The notes beneath the pieces are model-generated. The model saw only the letters and a program-made list of their open reading frames with translations, was not told the DNA's origin and made no database searches. Both the position numbers and the translations under genes were made by a program. A stretch of 64,000 nt of DNA, from contig NZ_CP134228.1 in NCBI RefSeq assembly GCF_031656215.1, positions 124,001-188,000 of the forward strand, given 5' to 3'. The stretch comes from Mesorhizobium koreense (GTDB lineage: Bacteria; Pseudomonadota; Alphaproteobacteria; Rhizobiales; Rhizobiaceae). This document shows positions 8,449-18,593 of this stretch, one piece after another. Position 1 is the first letter of the stretch, and the number at the start of each line of letters is the position of its first letter.

Positions 8449-9387
8449 ATGAACTGGATCACCAACTACGTTCGCCCGAAGCTGAATTCGATGCTCGGCC
8501 GGCGCGACATGCCGGAAAACCTCTGGATCAAGGATCCGGAGACCGGCGAGATGATCTTCCACAAGGAACTGGAAGAGAACCAGTACGTCATCCCGGGTTC
8601 CGGCCACCACATGCGCATTTCGGCGCGCGAACGGCTCAAATATTTCTTCGACGAGGGCAAGTTCGAGACACTCGAAAATCCCAAAGTCACGCTCGATCCG
8701 CTGAAATTCCGCGACGAGAAGCGCTATGTCGACCGGCTGAAGGAGGCCCGCGCCAAGACCGGGATGGATGATGCGATCCTCACCGCGCTCGGCGAGGTCG
8801 AAGGGCTGCCGATCGTCGCGACCGTGCAGGATTTCGCCTTCATGGGCGGCTCGCTCGGCATGGCGGCCGGCGAGGCGATCATCAAGGGTTTCGAAACAGC
8901 GGTGAAACGCGAGCGGCCGCTCGTGCTGTTCGCTGCATCCGGCGGCGCGCGCATGCAGGAAGGCACGCTATCCCTCATGCAGCTTCCACGCACCACGGTC
9001 GCCGTCGACCGGCTGAAAGAGGCCGGCCTGCCCTATATCGTGGTGCTGACCAACCCGACGACGGGCGGCGTCACCGCCTCCTATGCGATGCTGGGCGACA
9101 TCCATATCGCTGAGCCCGGCGCGCTGATCGGCTTCGCGGGACCGCGCGTCATCGAGCAGACACTGCGGGAAAAGCTGCCGGAAGGCTTCCAGCGCTCCGA
9201 ATATCTGATGAAGCACGGCATGGTCGACATGATCGTCTCGCGCAAGGAACTCAGGCCCACCATTGCACGCCTTCTCAAGATGATGCTGAAGCTGCCCGAA
9301 AGCGAGGCAACGGACATCCCGGAAGTGGTGGAAGAAGCGCCTGCTCCAGCGCAGCGGCCCGAAACGCAAGCCGGAGCACAGGCTTAG
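8449..9387 (+). CDS. accD: Acetyl-CoA carboxylase carboxyltransferase beta subunit
   Basis: AccD pairs with AccA to transfer carboxyl from biotin-AccB to acetyl-CoA, the first step of fatty-acid synthesis. The 312 residues carry the crotonase-like carboxyltransferase core ([45 protein letters not shown]). The N-terminal region equivalent to the zinc ribbon is present as [15 protein letters not shown]...[10 protein letters not shown], but the four zinc cysteines of E. coli AccD are absent; the whole protein contains no cysteine. The C-terminus is a Pro/Ala/Glu-rich tail. The trpA-accD-folC order is common in rhizobia. Confidence 0.96.
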   Translation: MNWITNYVRPKLNSMLGRRDMPENLWIKDPETGEMIFHKELEENQYVIPGSGHHMRISARERLKYFFDEGKFETLENPKVTLDPLKFRDEKRYVDRLKEARAKTGMDDAILTALGEVEGLPIVATVQDFAFMGGSLGMAAGEAIIKGFETAVKRERPLVLFAASGGARMQEGTLSLMQLPRTTVAVDRLKEAGLPYIVVLTNPTTGGVTASYAMLGDIHIAEPGALIGFAGPRVIEQTLREKLPEGFQRSEYLMKHGMVDMIVSRKELRPTIARLLKMMLKLPESEATDIPEVVEEAPAPAQRPETQAGAQA

Positions 9388-9428
9388 GGTCCCAGCTTCT
9401 CTCGCCGATTTTCAGGAACGACAATAAG

Positions 9429-10760
9429 ATGGCGACTCGAACCGCCGAGATCGAAATCGAGCGGCTGATGACGCTGCACCCGAAAGGTTTCGACCTTTCG
9501 CTTGGACGTGTCAGCCGGCTGCTCGACAGATTGGGCAATCCGCAGGACAGGATACCGCCGGTGATCCACATCGCCGGCACCAACGGCAAGGGATCGGCGG
9601 CGGCCTTTTCGCGCGCACTTCTGGAGGCCGCGGGCTACCGTGTGCATGTGCACACGTCGCCGCATCTCGTCCATTGGTGCGAACGCTACCGGATGGCCGC
9701 GACGGGCGGCGGGCGCTTCGTCGCCGACGATATATTCGCCGACGCCATCCAACGCGTGGCGGAAGCCAACCGTGGCGAGACGATCACCGTCTTCGAGATC
9801 CTGACGGCGGTGATGTTCGTGCTCTTCTCCGAGCACCCGGCCGACGCGGCCATCGTCGAGGTCGGGCTAGGCGGGCGGTTCGACGCCACCAACGTCATCA
9901 GGCAGCCGGCCGTCTCGGTCATCATGCCGATCTCGCTCGACCACCAGGCCTATCTCGGCGACCGTGTCGAACTGATCGCGGCGGAAAAAGCCGGCATCAT
10001 CAAGAAAGATGCGCCCGTCGTGGTCGGCGCTCAGGAATTCGAGGCCGCGCGGACCGTTCTGGTCGAAACGGCGGAGCGGCTCGGCTCTCCGCTCCATGTC
10101 TACGGCCAGGATTTCCTCGCCTTCGAGGAGAACGGCCACATGGTCTATCAGGACGAAACCGGCCTGCTCGACCTGCCGCGGCCGAGGCTGCCGGGACGTC
10201 ATCAATTCGCGAATGCGGCCGCCGCGATCGCGGCGGCCAGGGCGGCCGGCTTCAACGTTCCGCCCGAGGCCGCGGCCTTCGCCATGGGCGCCGTGGAATG
10301 GCCGGGGCGGCTTCAACGGCTTGCAAGCGGGCGGCTGACGGAGCTTGCCCCCGAGGGGGCGGAACTCTGGCTCGACGGCGGCCACAATCCCGGCGCGGGC
10401 ACGGTCATCGCCGAGGCGATGGCGGCGCAGGAGGAGCGGCTGGCACGGCCGCTCTTTCTCGTAACGGGCATGATCAACACCAAGGACCAGACCGGCTATT
10501 TCCGTGCCTTCGAGGGTATGGCGCGGCACGTGTTCACGGTTCCGGTCAGGATGAGCGAGGCCGGCGTGCCGGCGGACGAACTGGCCATCCGGGCAACCGA
10601 GGCCGGCCTGTCGGCAGAACCCGTCGCTTCGGTCGAGAATGCGCTGAAGCTGCTGCGCGACACATGGGACGACAACGAGACGCCGCCGCGTATCCTCATC
10701 AGCGGCTCGCTCTATCTCGCAGGCGAAGTGCTCGCCGATAACGGCACGCCGCCGGCCTGA
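9429..10760 (+). CDS. folC: Bifunctional dihydrofolate/folylpolyglutamate synthase
   Basis: FolC ligates glutamate to dihydropteroate and then to folates, using ATP. The 443-residue Mur-ligase-like protein has the P-loop IAGTNGKGSAAA at about residues 49-60, HTSPHLVHWCER at about 76-87, VGLGGRFDATN, and the C-terminal ligase-domain marker LWLDGGHNPGAGT. It is last in the trp-accD run; a two-way terminator follows within about 25 bases. Confidence 0.95.
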   Translation: MATRTAEIEIERLMTLHPKGFDLSLGRVSRLLDRLGNPQDRIPPVIHIAGTNGKGSAAAFSRALLEAAGYRVHVHTSPHLVHWCERYRMAATGGGRFVADDIFADAIQRVAEANRGETITVFEILTAVMFVLFSEHPADAAIVEVGLGGRFDATNVIRQPAVSVIMPISLDHQAYLGDRVELIAAEKAGIIKKDAPVVVGAQEFEAARTVLVETAERLGSPLHVYGQDFLAFEENGHMVYQDETGLLDLPRPRLPGRHQFANAAAAIAAARAAGFNVPPEAAAFAMGAVEWPGRLQRLASGRLTELAPEGAELWLDGGHNPGAGTVIAEAMAAQEERLARPLFLVTGMINTKDQTGYFRAFEGMARHVFTVPVRMSEAGVPADELAIRATEAGLSAEPVASVENALKLLRDTWDDNETPPRILISGSLYLAGEVLADNGTPPA

Positions 10761-10781
10761 CCATAAGGTGGCCGGCAAACG

Positions 10782-10809
10782 AAAGGCCCGGCGATCGCAC
10801 CGGGCCTTT
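10782..10809. terminator. Bidirectional terminator between folC and trxA
   Basis: The perfect stem AAAGGCCCG / CGGGCCTTT with a 10-base loop sits between two convergent genes; the A/T ends make it usable from both sides. Confidence 0.85.
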
Positions 10810-10829
10810 GTCGCAAATATATGCCGAAA

Positions 10830-11153
10830 TCAGTTGACGGCGCCGCCGATCCAGGAGGAAAGCGCGGTCTTGGGAAGCGCGCCGACCTTCATGTCGGCGA
10901 CTTCGCCGCCCTTGAAGATCATCAGCGTGGGGATGGAGCGCACACCGAACTGGGCGGCAAGCTCGGGGTTCTCGTCGATGTTGAGCTTGGCGATCTTCAC
11001 CTTGCCGTCGAGCTCGACGGCGATCTCTTCCAGCGACGGCGCGATCATCTTGCAGGGGCCGCACCATTCCGCCCAGAAGTCCACGACGACCGGCTCGGAC
11101 GACTGGAGCACGTCTGCCTGGAAATTGTTCTTGTCGACCTTTTGGGTAGCCAT
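10830..11153 (-). CDS. trxA: Thioredoxin
   Basis: A 107-residue classical thioredoxin with the redox motif WCGPCK at about residues 31-36, [10 protein letters not shown] before it and the cis-proline segment [10 protein letters not shown]. It is cytoplasmic and reduces protein disulfides at the expense of thioredoxin reductase. It lies 68 bases downstream of addA on the same strand, a neighbourhood seen in other rhizobia. Confidence 0.97.
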   Translation of the reverse strand: MATQKVDKNNFQADVLQSSEPVVVDFWAEWCGPCKMIAPSLEEIAVELDGKVKIAKLNIDENPELAAQFGVRSIPTLMIFKGGEVADMKVGALPKTALSSWIGGAVN

Positions 11154-11221
11154 TTCAAATTCCTTTGAAGTTGTCGCCGGCTATGTGGGTGCGGCGGGAG
11201 GCGCGTTCAAGCGGTCTTTTG

Positions 11222-14200
11222 TCACGCTCGCGTGAGTCGAGCAAGGGCGCTGTCCATCGCCTCGGCCGGCAGCGGGACGAGGCGGGGTGTTTCGGTGAAG
11301 AGCAGCGCAGCCACTACCGGACGCCCCGGGTAGAGCGGCTGGAGCAGCGCCCGGTAGAGCGCAAGTTGCAAGAGATAGGCTTCCGGCACGTCTGCCGCAT
11401 GCGCGGGTGGCTGGCGGTCGGTCTTGTAGTCGACCAACAGCACCTCCTTCTCCGATATTGCAAGCCGGTCGATCTTGCCCGAGATGGCGCGCGGGCGGGC
11501 GCGTATATCGAGCGTGCCCATGATCGAAACCTCGGCGCGAGAGCCAGGCGCGAAGATGGGCGCGAAGCGGGCACTACCCAGAATGGACGCGACAGAAGCC
11601 CATGCACGCTCGCGATCCTCTTCCCGCCAGCCTGCACCAATCCTTGCCAGATAGCGGCGCGCGGCCGCCTCGCGATCGGCCTCGGGCAAATCCGGCAGGG
11701 TCTGGAGCAGCCGGTGCATTGCAAGGCCACGCTCGATTGCGAAGGCGGGCGCCGCCTCCTTGTCGAGCGCGGAAGCGGCGGTCGCCGGCAATTCCGGCTC
11801 ATCCGTCTCGCCAATCAGGAGCGACGCGCCTGACGGCGAAAGCGGACGCGGAAGCTCTTCGCCGAAGCCTTTCGGCAGATCCGGTAGTTTCCCGAAGACG
11901 GGAGATGGCGATTTATCCTCCGGCTCCGACGCCGGTTCTGGCGCGGCGATCCTCGCGCCGCTCGCCTGGTGGCGGATCACGTCCGTATCGGCGGCCGGAT
12001 GGCGGCGGATGCTGCTTTCCGGCGCCCCGGCAAGCGCAGCGTTCACCAGATTGTGCCAGATGCCGTCATGCGGCTTCATCTTGCCGCGATAGCCGCAGAC
12101 GATCAACCTGTCCTCCGCCCGCGTCATGCCGACATAGAGGAGCCGGCGATATTCCTCCTCGGCCTTTTCCCTCAGCGCCGCGTTGACCATCTGCGAGACG
12201 CCGTTGGCGAGGTCGGAGGAGGCGCGCCACAGGAATCCCCTCCCCTCCCAGCCGCCGTTCTGCGCCGTGTAGGGGATGAGGCGCGGCAGGTGCGAGTCCG
12301 AAAAGGGCCGGCTGCCGCCGTCGACGAGGAAGACCACCGGCGCCTCCAGCCCCTTGGCCGAGTGCACAGTCATGATACGCACCTCGTCGCGCACCTGGTC
12401 CATCTCGCGCTTGATGTCAGGGCCGGCGCTTTCGAGCGTGGCGAGGAAGGATTCCAGCCCCGGCAGGCCGGTGCGCTCCACCGCTAGGCAGAAGGACAGG
12501 AACTCGTCGAGGATTTCGCCGGCGGCCGGGCCAAGCCTGGCGATCATCGCCGAGCGGACGCCGTCACGCGCGAGCACGCCCGCATAGAACTCAAAGACGG
12601 GCTTGAAGGCCGCCTCGTTGCGCCAGTTATCGAGTTTCTTGACGATTCCTGCCAGCTTGGGATCGCTCTCAGCGCGTGCGCGCAGCACCAAGAGCAGCGA
12701 TCGCTCGCCCCTGTTCCACGCAAGCGCAAACAGTTCTTGTTCCGTCAGGCCGAAGACCGGGCTTTTCAGAAGCGCGGCGAGGGAGAGGTCGTCACCCGGC
12801 TGCAGCGCGACGCGGCCGAGCGCGACCAAGTCCTGCACGGCGATATGGCCGGGCAGGCTCAGCCGGTCGGCACCGGCGACCGCTATGCCCTTCTCCTTCA
12901 GGGCACGCGACAGCGCATTGACGAAACGGTCGCGCTTGCGCACCAGCACCAGCACGTCGCCCGGTCTCAGCCGCCTGCCCTTGCCCTCGATCGTCTCGCC
13001 CGTGTCGATCCATTGCCGCACGGTCGCGGCGATCTGTTCGGCAAGCGTGACCGACGGCGCGGAGGCATGGTCGATGGCCTCGGTCCAGTCGTCCGGCTCG
13101 GTGACCGCGGTCGGCTCGATCAGCGGCCATATCTCGACATAGCCCGGCTCGCCGGCGCGGATCGTGGTGTGGACAATGTCCTCCTCGTCGCGCGTCAGCC
13201 CCTGGCGCGCCTCGACTGAGGCGAAGACGCGATCGACCGCCAGAAGGACGTCCTCGGTCGAGCGGAATGAACGCTGCAGCCGCACCTGCTCGAAGCGGCC
13301 TTCGCCGTCGAGTACCTGCCGGCGGAACGCATAGCCGTTCAGAGCAAAGGCTTCCGGGTCGGCGCCTTGGAAGGAATAGATCGACTGCTTCTCGTCACCG
13401 ACCGCGAAGATGGTGCGGCGGACATTATCGCGGGCGCTCAGGCCGGCGAAGAATTCCGCCGCCATCTTCCGCACGACCTGCCATTGCTCGGGGCTCGTGT
13501 CCTGCGCCTCGTCGATCAGGATATGGTCGATGCCCCGGTCGAGCTTGTACTGCACCCAGGGACCGACGTCGCTCCTGGCCAGAAGATGCACGGTGCGGCG
13601 GATCAGATCGTTGAAGTCCAGGAAGCCGCGCGCCGCTTTCAGCCGCTCGTAGCGGCCGATAAGCACATCGGCGATAACGAGGGCGGCGCGCGTGGCTTCC
13701 AGCATCCTGAGAAGCGCCAAGCGGTCGGAAAGTTCGAGGAGCGCGCCGGCGAAGCGGGCGAATTCATCGACGAAGCCGGGGAAATGCTCGGCCACGCCCT
13801 TCGCCATGATGTTCCGGGTGCTTTTCGGCTTCAGCCCATGCTTGCCCCTCGTAAGAAAGCAGCGGCAAAGCTCGTCGAAGCGGCTTCGTGGGTCGGCTTG
13901 CTCACATAGCGCCTTCAGTTCGGCAGCAAAGTTTGCCGCCGTGATCTTGCCGGCGGCCATGGCTCGCGCCTCGATTGCCTTTGCCAGCGCCATGTCGAAA
14001 TAGGCGTCCGGCCACACGACCGCGATGACACGGTCGGGCGTGTCTCCGGGCTTGAAGCCGAACTCCGCGAAGAGCGCATCGGAGGCGCCGCAGCCGATTT
14101 CATCGATGAAGGCGCGCAGATCGTCACGGCGGGCGACGATCTCGCTCAACAGTTGGTCGAGCCCGCTTTCGCCGCCGATCGACAACACCGCCTCGAAAGC

Positions 14201-14743
14201 TGCGGCGAGGCCTGCATCCTCCCCCGAGCCGATACCGGTCAGCAGATCACGCCTCGCTTCGGCGACCAGCGCCGATTCCATCTGCGAATCCAGCATCTCG
14301 AAGTGGCCGGCGATGTTCGCTTCGAGCGGGAAGCGGTGCAGGATCGCCTCGCAGAAGGCGTGGATAGTCTGGATCTTCAGCCCGCCCGGCGTCTCCAGCG
14401 CGGCGGCGAAGAGCCGGCGGGCACGGAGAAGGCGCGACCGGCCCGGCGACCGGCTCTCCACCTTGCGGATTGCTTCGGCCAGTTCCTCGTCGGCAAGCGC
14501 GGTCCACGCGCCAAGCTCGGCGAAGACGCGGTTCGACATGTTGGCGGCGGCGGCCTTGGTGTAGGTCAGGCAGAGGATCTTTCCGGGTTCGGCCCCGTCG
14601 AGCAGGAGGCGGATGACGCGCTGCGCCAGCACATGCGTCTTGCCGGAACCGGCATGGGCGGAGACCCAGGCGGAATTCTCCGGATCGGAGGCGAGCGCCT
14701 GCTGTTGGAGTGTGTCGGGCGGGATAACCAGCGGGCGCTTCAT
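11222..14743 (-). CDS. addA: Double-strand break repair helicase-nuclease AddA
   Basis: The large ATP-driven subunit of AddAB, the alphaproteobacterial counterpart of RecBCD, which unwinds and resects DNA ends and loads RecA. The 1173 residues show a UvrD/Rep-type helicase: Walker A in SAHAGSGKTHVLAQR at about 28-42, Walker B in ILIDEAQDTSPEQW, FAVGDEKQSIYSFQGAD, the late motif MTVHSAKGLEAPVVFL, and YVGMTRAEDRL. The C-terminal RecB-type nuclease domain carries LLVDYKTDRQPP. The ATG overlaps the addB stop by four bases. Confidence 0.96.
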   Translation of the reverse strand: MKRPLVIPPDTLQQQALASDPENSAWVSAHAGSGKTHVLAQRVIRLLLDGAEPGKILCLTYTKAAAANMSNRVFAELGAWTALADEELAEAIRKVESRSPGRSRLLRARRLFAAALETPGGLKIQTIHAFCEAILHRFPLEANIAGHFEMLDSQMESALVAEARRDLLTGIGSGEDAGLAAAFEAVLSIGGESGLDQLLSEIVARRDDLRAFIDEIGCGASDALFAEFGFKPGDTPDRVIAVVWPDAYFDMALAKAIEARAMAAGKITAANFAAELKALCEQADPRSRFDELCRCFLTRGKHGLKPKSTRNIMAKGVAEHFPGFVDEFARFAGALLELSDRLALLRMLEATRAALVIADVLIGRYERLKAARGFLDFNDLIRRTVHLLARSDVGPWVQYKLDRGIDHILIDEAQDTSPEQWQVVRKMAAEFFAGLSARDNVRRTIFAVGDEKQSIYSFQGADPEAFALNGYAFRRQVLDGEGRFEQVRLQRSFRSTEDVLLAVDRVFASVEARQGLTRDEEDIVHTTIRAGEPGYVEIWPLIEPTAVTEPDDWTEAIDHASAPSVTLAEQIAATVRQWIDTGETIEGKGRRLRPGDVLVLVRKRDRFVNALSRALKEKGIAVAGADRLSLPGHIAVQDLVALGRVALQPGDDLSLAALLKSPVFGLTEQELFALAWNRGERSLLLVLRARAESDPKLAGIVKKLDNWRNEAAFKPVFEFYAGVLARDGVRSAMIARLGPAAGEILDEFLSFCLAVERTGLPGLESFLATLESAGPDIKREMDQVRDEVRIMTVHSAKGLEAPVVFLVDGGSRPFSDSHLPRLIPYTAQNGGWEGRGFLWRASSDLANGVSQMVNAALREKAEEEYRRLLYVGMTRAEDRLIVCGYRGKMKPHDGIWHNLVNAALAGAPESSIRRHPAADTDVIRHQASGARIAAPEPASEPEDKSPSPVFGKLPDLPKGFGEELPRPLSPSGASLLIGETDEPELPATAASALDKEAAPAFAIERGLAMHRLLQTLPDLPEADREAAARRYLARIGAGWREEDRERAWASVASILGSARFAPIFAPGSRAEVSIMGTLDIRARPRAISGKIDRLAISEKEVLLVDYKTDRQPPAHAADVPEAYLLQLALYRALLQPLYPGRPVVAALLFTETPRLVPLPAEAMDSALARLTRA

Positions 14744-17700
14744 TCGCCGCCCTCTCCGTCACCTTCCTCGCCGGCGGCGGACCATTCCTGCACGCGCGCC
14801 AGATGGTCGTAGGCGCCGCTGGTGTCGCCTTCGCGAAACGGCAGCGCCCGGGACAGATAACCATTCGCCTCGTTGCGATAGAAGAAAAGCAGGCGTTCCA
14901 GCCTTTGCCACGCCTCCTCGGAAAGGTCGCGGGCGAGCTTGGTGTTGCGGTTGGCCGCCAGGATGGATTCTTCCGCGACGTCACCAGTCGCTTTGAGCCG
15001 GACATAGGCGAGCCCGGCCGGCTCGAGCGGACCCAGATCGCGAAAGGCGCCGCGCATCAGAAGCGCGCCCTCCAGCGCGAGCTGCGGCGCGACCAGCGTA
15101 TGTGCCTGCACTTTCGATGGCGAGGAGCCAGTCTTGTAGTCGAGGATATCGGCAAGATTGCTCGGCCTGACATCGATACGATCGGCGCGGCCGGAAAGCG
15201 TGACGCCGGTCGCGCCGACATCGATGCGCGAAGCGATAGCCTCGGCCAATCGCCTGGTTGCGCCGGCGCGGTGGCTCCTCTCCCATTCGATGAGGCGCGG
15301 CGCCATCATCCTGAAACGCGGCCACCAGACCGCGTCGACATCGGCCGGAAGCGCCTCCTCGTCGAAGCATTGGCGGGCGATGGCGAACAATCCGTCGAGT
15401 GCATCGGGCGCATCTGCGTCACACCCGAATGCCGTGAAGCGGTGCAGGATCTCGTGGAAGAGCGAACCGCGCTCGGCGGCGCTCGGGTCGCGCAGCAGCG
15501 GATCGAGCGGATCGAGCTTCAGGATCTTCCGCGCATAGATGGCGTAGGGGTCGCGGCGCAGCGTCTCGATCTCGGTGACGGAGAAGTGAGGCGGCCGCGC
15601 GGCCAATGGCGGCGTCGGCCTCGGACGAGGTGCGAAGGGCATACTTTCCGGGGCGTCGCCGGCGTGATGTCGGGCCGCTGCCAGGAGCTCCGCGCCCCGC
15701 GCGCGCATCGCCTTCGCCGGCTTCTCGCCGGCGCAGGCGGTCAGGCGCTGCAGCCAGCGCGATGGGACCGACGGCGCGTCGCCGGCCCGTGCAGCGCGGG
15801 TCAGGACAAGCTTCGGGGCGCCGGCCGCCATCATGAAATCATGCGCGGCCTGGCCGATGCGCCGCTCGGGCGGGTCGAGGTCGATGCCGGTCTTCATCAC
15901 ACGCGACATGAAGCCGTCCGGATCGGCGCGGCCGGGCCAGCTTCCTTCGTTCAGACCGCCGCAGACCAGCGTATCGACGCTCTGGAGCCGGCCTTCCAGC
16001 GCGCCCCAGATCGCCACGGCGCGGTCCGTGCCCTGACGTGGCTTCACCATCTGGCCGGCGAGAAGTGCGGCGAGGATGTCCGGCCATTCGCGCGGGCCGA
16101 AGGTAAGCTGAGAGCTTGCGGCGGCAAGCTCGCGCAGACGGTCGGCCAGCCGCTCGCCGGCCTCGCCGTGGTAGAGCATGCCGAGGCCGCCCGATGCGTC
16201 GCGGCCGACCGCCTCCAGCGCCTCGATCATGGCCCGAGCCACCGCCTCTACGGTCAGCATATCGCGGGTGCGCAACGCGGCGAGCGGCTCAAGCGCGGCA
16301 TCGAGCGCAGCCAGAACTTGCCGGGCCTCCTCGATATCGGCGGGGCGGATGCGGCCGAACCAAGCGGGCGTATGCGGATCGCCGGAAAGGCGGGCGAGCC
16401 GCGCCTCGAATTCATCGGCCAATCCGGCAATGTCGGGACGGCCGGTGCCGCCGCGCAAGGCCACCAGTTCGACAGTTTCCGCCGCGCGGCGCACGATTGC
16501 ACGCTCCATGCCGAGCAACAGGAGCGGCTGCTTCAGGAAGGAGAGGATCGCGACCGGGTCGCCCGGCCGCATCGCCGCCTCGACCATCAGCGACAAAAGC
16601 ACGGCGGGTGGCGTCTGGTCGAGCGGGCGGCCGGCGGAATCGTCAGCCTTGATGTTGAAGCGAAGGAGTTCGGTCGCGACCCTGCGGGCGAGCGCACGGT
16701 CCGTCGTGACCAGCGCGGCGCGATGGCCGGGCTCGGCCACCGCCTTGCGCAGCGCATAGGCGATCGACAGTGCCTCGTCGCGCTCGTTAGGCGCCTCGAT
16801 CAGCGCCATATCCGCCAGCGCGCCGGCGCCGACGGCCCGTTCGACCGTAGCGCGGTTGGCCGCCCATGCTTCCGTCGATTCCGCCGGGCGCAGGGCCTCG
16901 GAAAGCACGGCCGCTCGGGCGGCGAGCGGCGCGGACGGCGTACCGATTTCGGGAATATCGTCGCGGCTGGCGCCGATCGCCCCGATCAGACGCTTCAGGC
17001 CGAATTGCGGATGGCCATAGACTGAGGGCGAGGCGGAAGGCTCGCCGAGGAGCGCCCACGTCTCCTCGTCCAACCGTTTGTCGAGCCCCGGCAGCACCAC
17101 CGCGCCATTGGGAAGCCGCGCGATGGTCGCAAGCAGTTCGGCGGTGGCTGGAATGGTACCGGTCGATCCCGCTGCGATGATGGGACCGTCGCCGCCGCTC
17201 CGCTTCAGCCGCTCGGCCTCGGCGCGGATCATGGCGTTGCGGTGCGCGGCCGGATTGGAACGCTGCCGCTCGGCCAGCGCCTTCGGCCAGTACTCCGTGA
17301 CAATCTGCAGGAAATCCAGCGTGAGCTGCCACCAATCCGCAAGGTCGCTGTCGACCAGCCCGGCAAGCCTCGTCCAGTCGGCGCCCGCCGTCTCCATCTC
17401 GTCGATCAGACGAGCGAGGTCGCGCGACAGCCAGAGCGCGTCGGCGGCCGAGGCCGGCACCACGACCTTCTCCTCGAAGAGTGCTGCCACATGCGCCGGC
17501 AGCCGGCTTTTCCATGCCTGCACCAGGGGCGCCAGCGCCAGCACGCGATCCAGATCGGCGATCGGCGGGGCGATATCGAGCGCGGCCGCGCCGGTCGGGT
17601 CGAGCAGCGCAAGCTCCTCGTCGAATTCGCCGAGCGCACGGATCGTCGGCAGGATGGCCGAGCCGCCGGGCGATCTCTCCACGAAGAGCGAGCGCAGCGC

Positions 17701-17874
17701 GCGCGCAGCGCGACGGGTCGGCAGGTAGATAGTGACAGCGGAAAGCGCGAGCGGATCGCCGTCGGCGCGGAAGCCGGACACCAGTTCGCCTGCGGTCAGC
17801 GCATCGGCCAGCGTCGGCAGGAACGGTGCGCCGGGCGGGATGGAAAGGACGCACGGCGCTCTTTCGCGCGTCAC
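14740..17874 (-). CDS. addB: Double-strand break repair protein AddB
   Basis: The second subunit of AddAB. It has a degenerate UvrD-like body and a RecB-family nuclease domain near the C-terminus (ADILDYKTGSSPSKVQ). The 1044-residue length fits alphaproteobacterial AddB, and the N-terminus VLSIPPGAPFLPTLADAL is characteristic. The start is a GTG at 17874 overlapping the murU stop; the open frame continues upstream but there it only shadows murU. The P-loop of Bacillus AddB is not evident, as usual for this group. Confidence 0.93.
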   Translation of the reverse strand: MTRERAPCVLSIPPGAPFLPTLADALTAGELVSGFRADGDPLALSAVTIYLPTRRAARALRSLFVERSPGGSAILPTIRALGEFDEELALLDPTGAAALDIAPPIADLDRVLALAPLVQAWKSRLPAHVAALFEEKVVVPASAADALWLSRDLARLIDEMETAGADWTRLAGLVDSDLADWWQLTLDFLQIVTEYWPKALAERQRSNPAAHRNAMIRAEAERLKRSGGDGPIIAAGSTGTIPATAELLATIARLPNGAVVLPGLDKRLDEETWALLGEPSASPSVYGHPQFGLKRLIGAIGASRDDIPEIGTPSAPLAARAAVLSEALRPAESTEAWAANRATVERAVGAGALADMALIEAPNERDEALSIAYALRKAVAEPGHRAALVTTDRALARRVATELLRFNIKADDSAGRPLDQTPPAVLLSLMVEAAMRPGDPVAILSFLKQPLLLLGMERAIVRRAAETVELVALRGGTGRPDIAGLADEFEARLARLSGDPHTPAWFGRIRPADIEEARQVLAALDAALEPLAALRTRDMLTVEAVARAMIEALEAVGRDASGGLGMLYHGEAGERLADRLRELAAASSQLTFGPREWPDILAALLAGQMVKPRQGTDRAVAIWGALEGRLQSVDTLVCGGLNEGSWPGRADPDGFMSRVMKTGIDLDPPERRIGQAAHDFMMAAGAPKLVLTRAARAGDAPSVPSRWLQRLTACAGEKPAKAMRARGAELLAAARHHAGDAPESMPFAPRPRPTPPLAARPPHFSVTEIETLRRDPYAIYARKILKLDPLDPLLRDPSAAERGSLFHEILHRFTAFGCDADAPDALDGLFAIARQCFDEEALPADVDAVWWPRFRMMAPRLIEWERSHRAGATRRLAEAIASRIDVGATGVTLSGRADRIDVRPSNLADILDYKTGSSPSKVQAHTLVAPQLALEGALLMRGAFRDLGPLEPAGLAYVRLKATGDVAEESILAANRNTKLARDLSEEAWQRLERLLFFYRNEANGYLSRALPFREGDTSGAYDHLARVQEWSAAGEEGDGEGGE

Positions 17875-18593
17875 GACACGCTGGCGGCGACGACCGCCGC
17901 TTCGGACGCCGGAATAGCCTCCGGCGTGCCGACCGTGATCCAGCGGCCGCGCATGCGCCAGCCGAAGAGCCGGCCTTCGGCGGCGGCCAGGTCGAAATAG
18001 CGGTTCAGCGAATGCGGTTCGGCTTCCGCCCCGGCGAAGATGCGCGGATGGACGATCGCCGCCCCGGCATAGATGAGACCGGCCGGATCGCCTTTCGAGC
18101 GCGCCAGCCTGCCGTCCGCGCCGAACAGGAAATCGCTCCTGCCTGAATGTCCCGTCGCCTTGCCCATCTCCGCCAGCATCAGCAGAATATCCATCCGCGC
18201 GCCGTCCCATGCAAGGGCGAGGCCGGAAAGACTGGGCGCGCCGTCATCTACCCAGAAGGTGTCGGCGTTGAGGACGAAGAAGGGCTCCCGGCCCAGAAGC
18301 GGCAGCGCCCTGACGATGCCGCCGCCGGATTCGAGCAGCTGGTCCGTCTCGTCCGAGATGACGATGCACGGCACGGCCCGTTTCGCCAGATGCGCGCGCA
18401 TCTGGTCCGGCAGGTGATGGATGTTGACGATCGCCTCGGAGACGCCGGCGCGTTCCAGGCTGTCCAGCCCCCAATCAATGAGGGGTTTGCCGCCCACCTC
18501 GATAAGCGGCTTCGGCGTCTTCTCCGTCAGCGGCCGCATCCGTGTGCCGAGGCCGGCGGCAAGCACCATGGCTTTCAAGGGGGTCGTACTCAT
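17871..18593 (-). CDS. murU: MurNAc-1-phosphate uridylyltransferase-like nucleotidyltransferase
   Basis: A 240-residue sugar-nucleotidyltransferase. The signature LAAGLGTRMRPLTEKTPKPL lies at about residues 11-30; NADTFWVDD supplies a metal-binding aspartate, and GLIYAGAAIVHP follows. It matches the MurU group, which makes UDP-MurNAc from MurNAc-1-phosphate in peptidoglycan recycling, bypassing de novo synthesis and fosfomycin action in Pseudomonas. The upstream gene, overlapping by four bases, ends in an AmgK-like domain, which is the kinase that feeds MurU, so the pair supports the function. The alternative is a general NDP-sugar pyrophosphorylase. Confidence 0.85.
   Translation of the reverse strand: MSTTPLKAMVLAAGLGTRMRPLTEKTPKPLIEVGGKPLIDWGLDSLERAGVSEAIVNIHHLPDQMRAHLAKRAVPCIVISDETDQLLESGGGIVRALPLLGREPFFVLNADTFWVDDGAPSLSGLALAWDGARMDILLMLAEMGKATGHSGRSDFLFGADGRLARSKGDPAGLIYAGAAIVHPRIFAGAEAEPHSLNRYFDLAAAEGRLFGWRMRGRWITVGTPEAIPASEAAVVAASVS

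Noticed and set aside
14803-17025. A 740-codon open frame on the plus strand
   Set aside because: It lies antisense to addB, a firm gene, has Arg/Gly/His-rich composition with no family resemblance, and is the expected shadow of high third-position GC.
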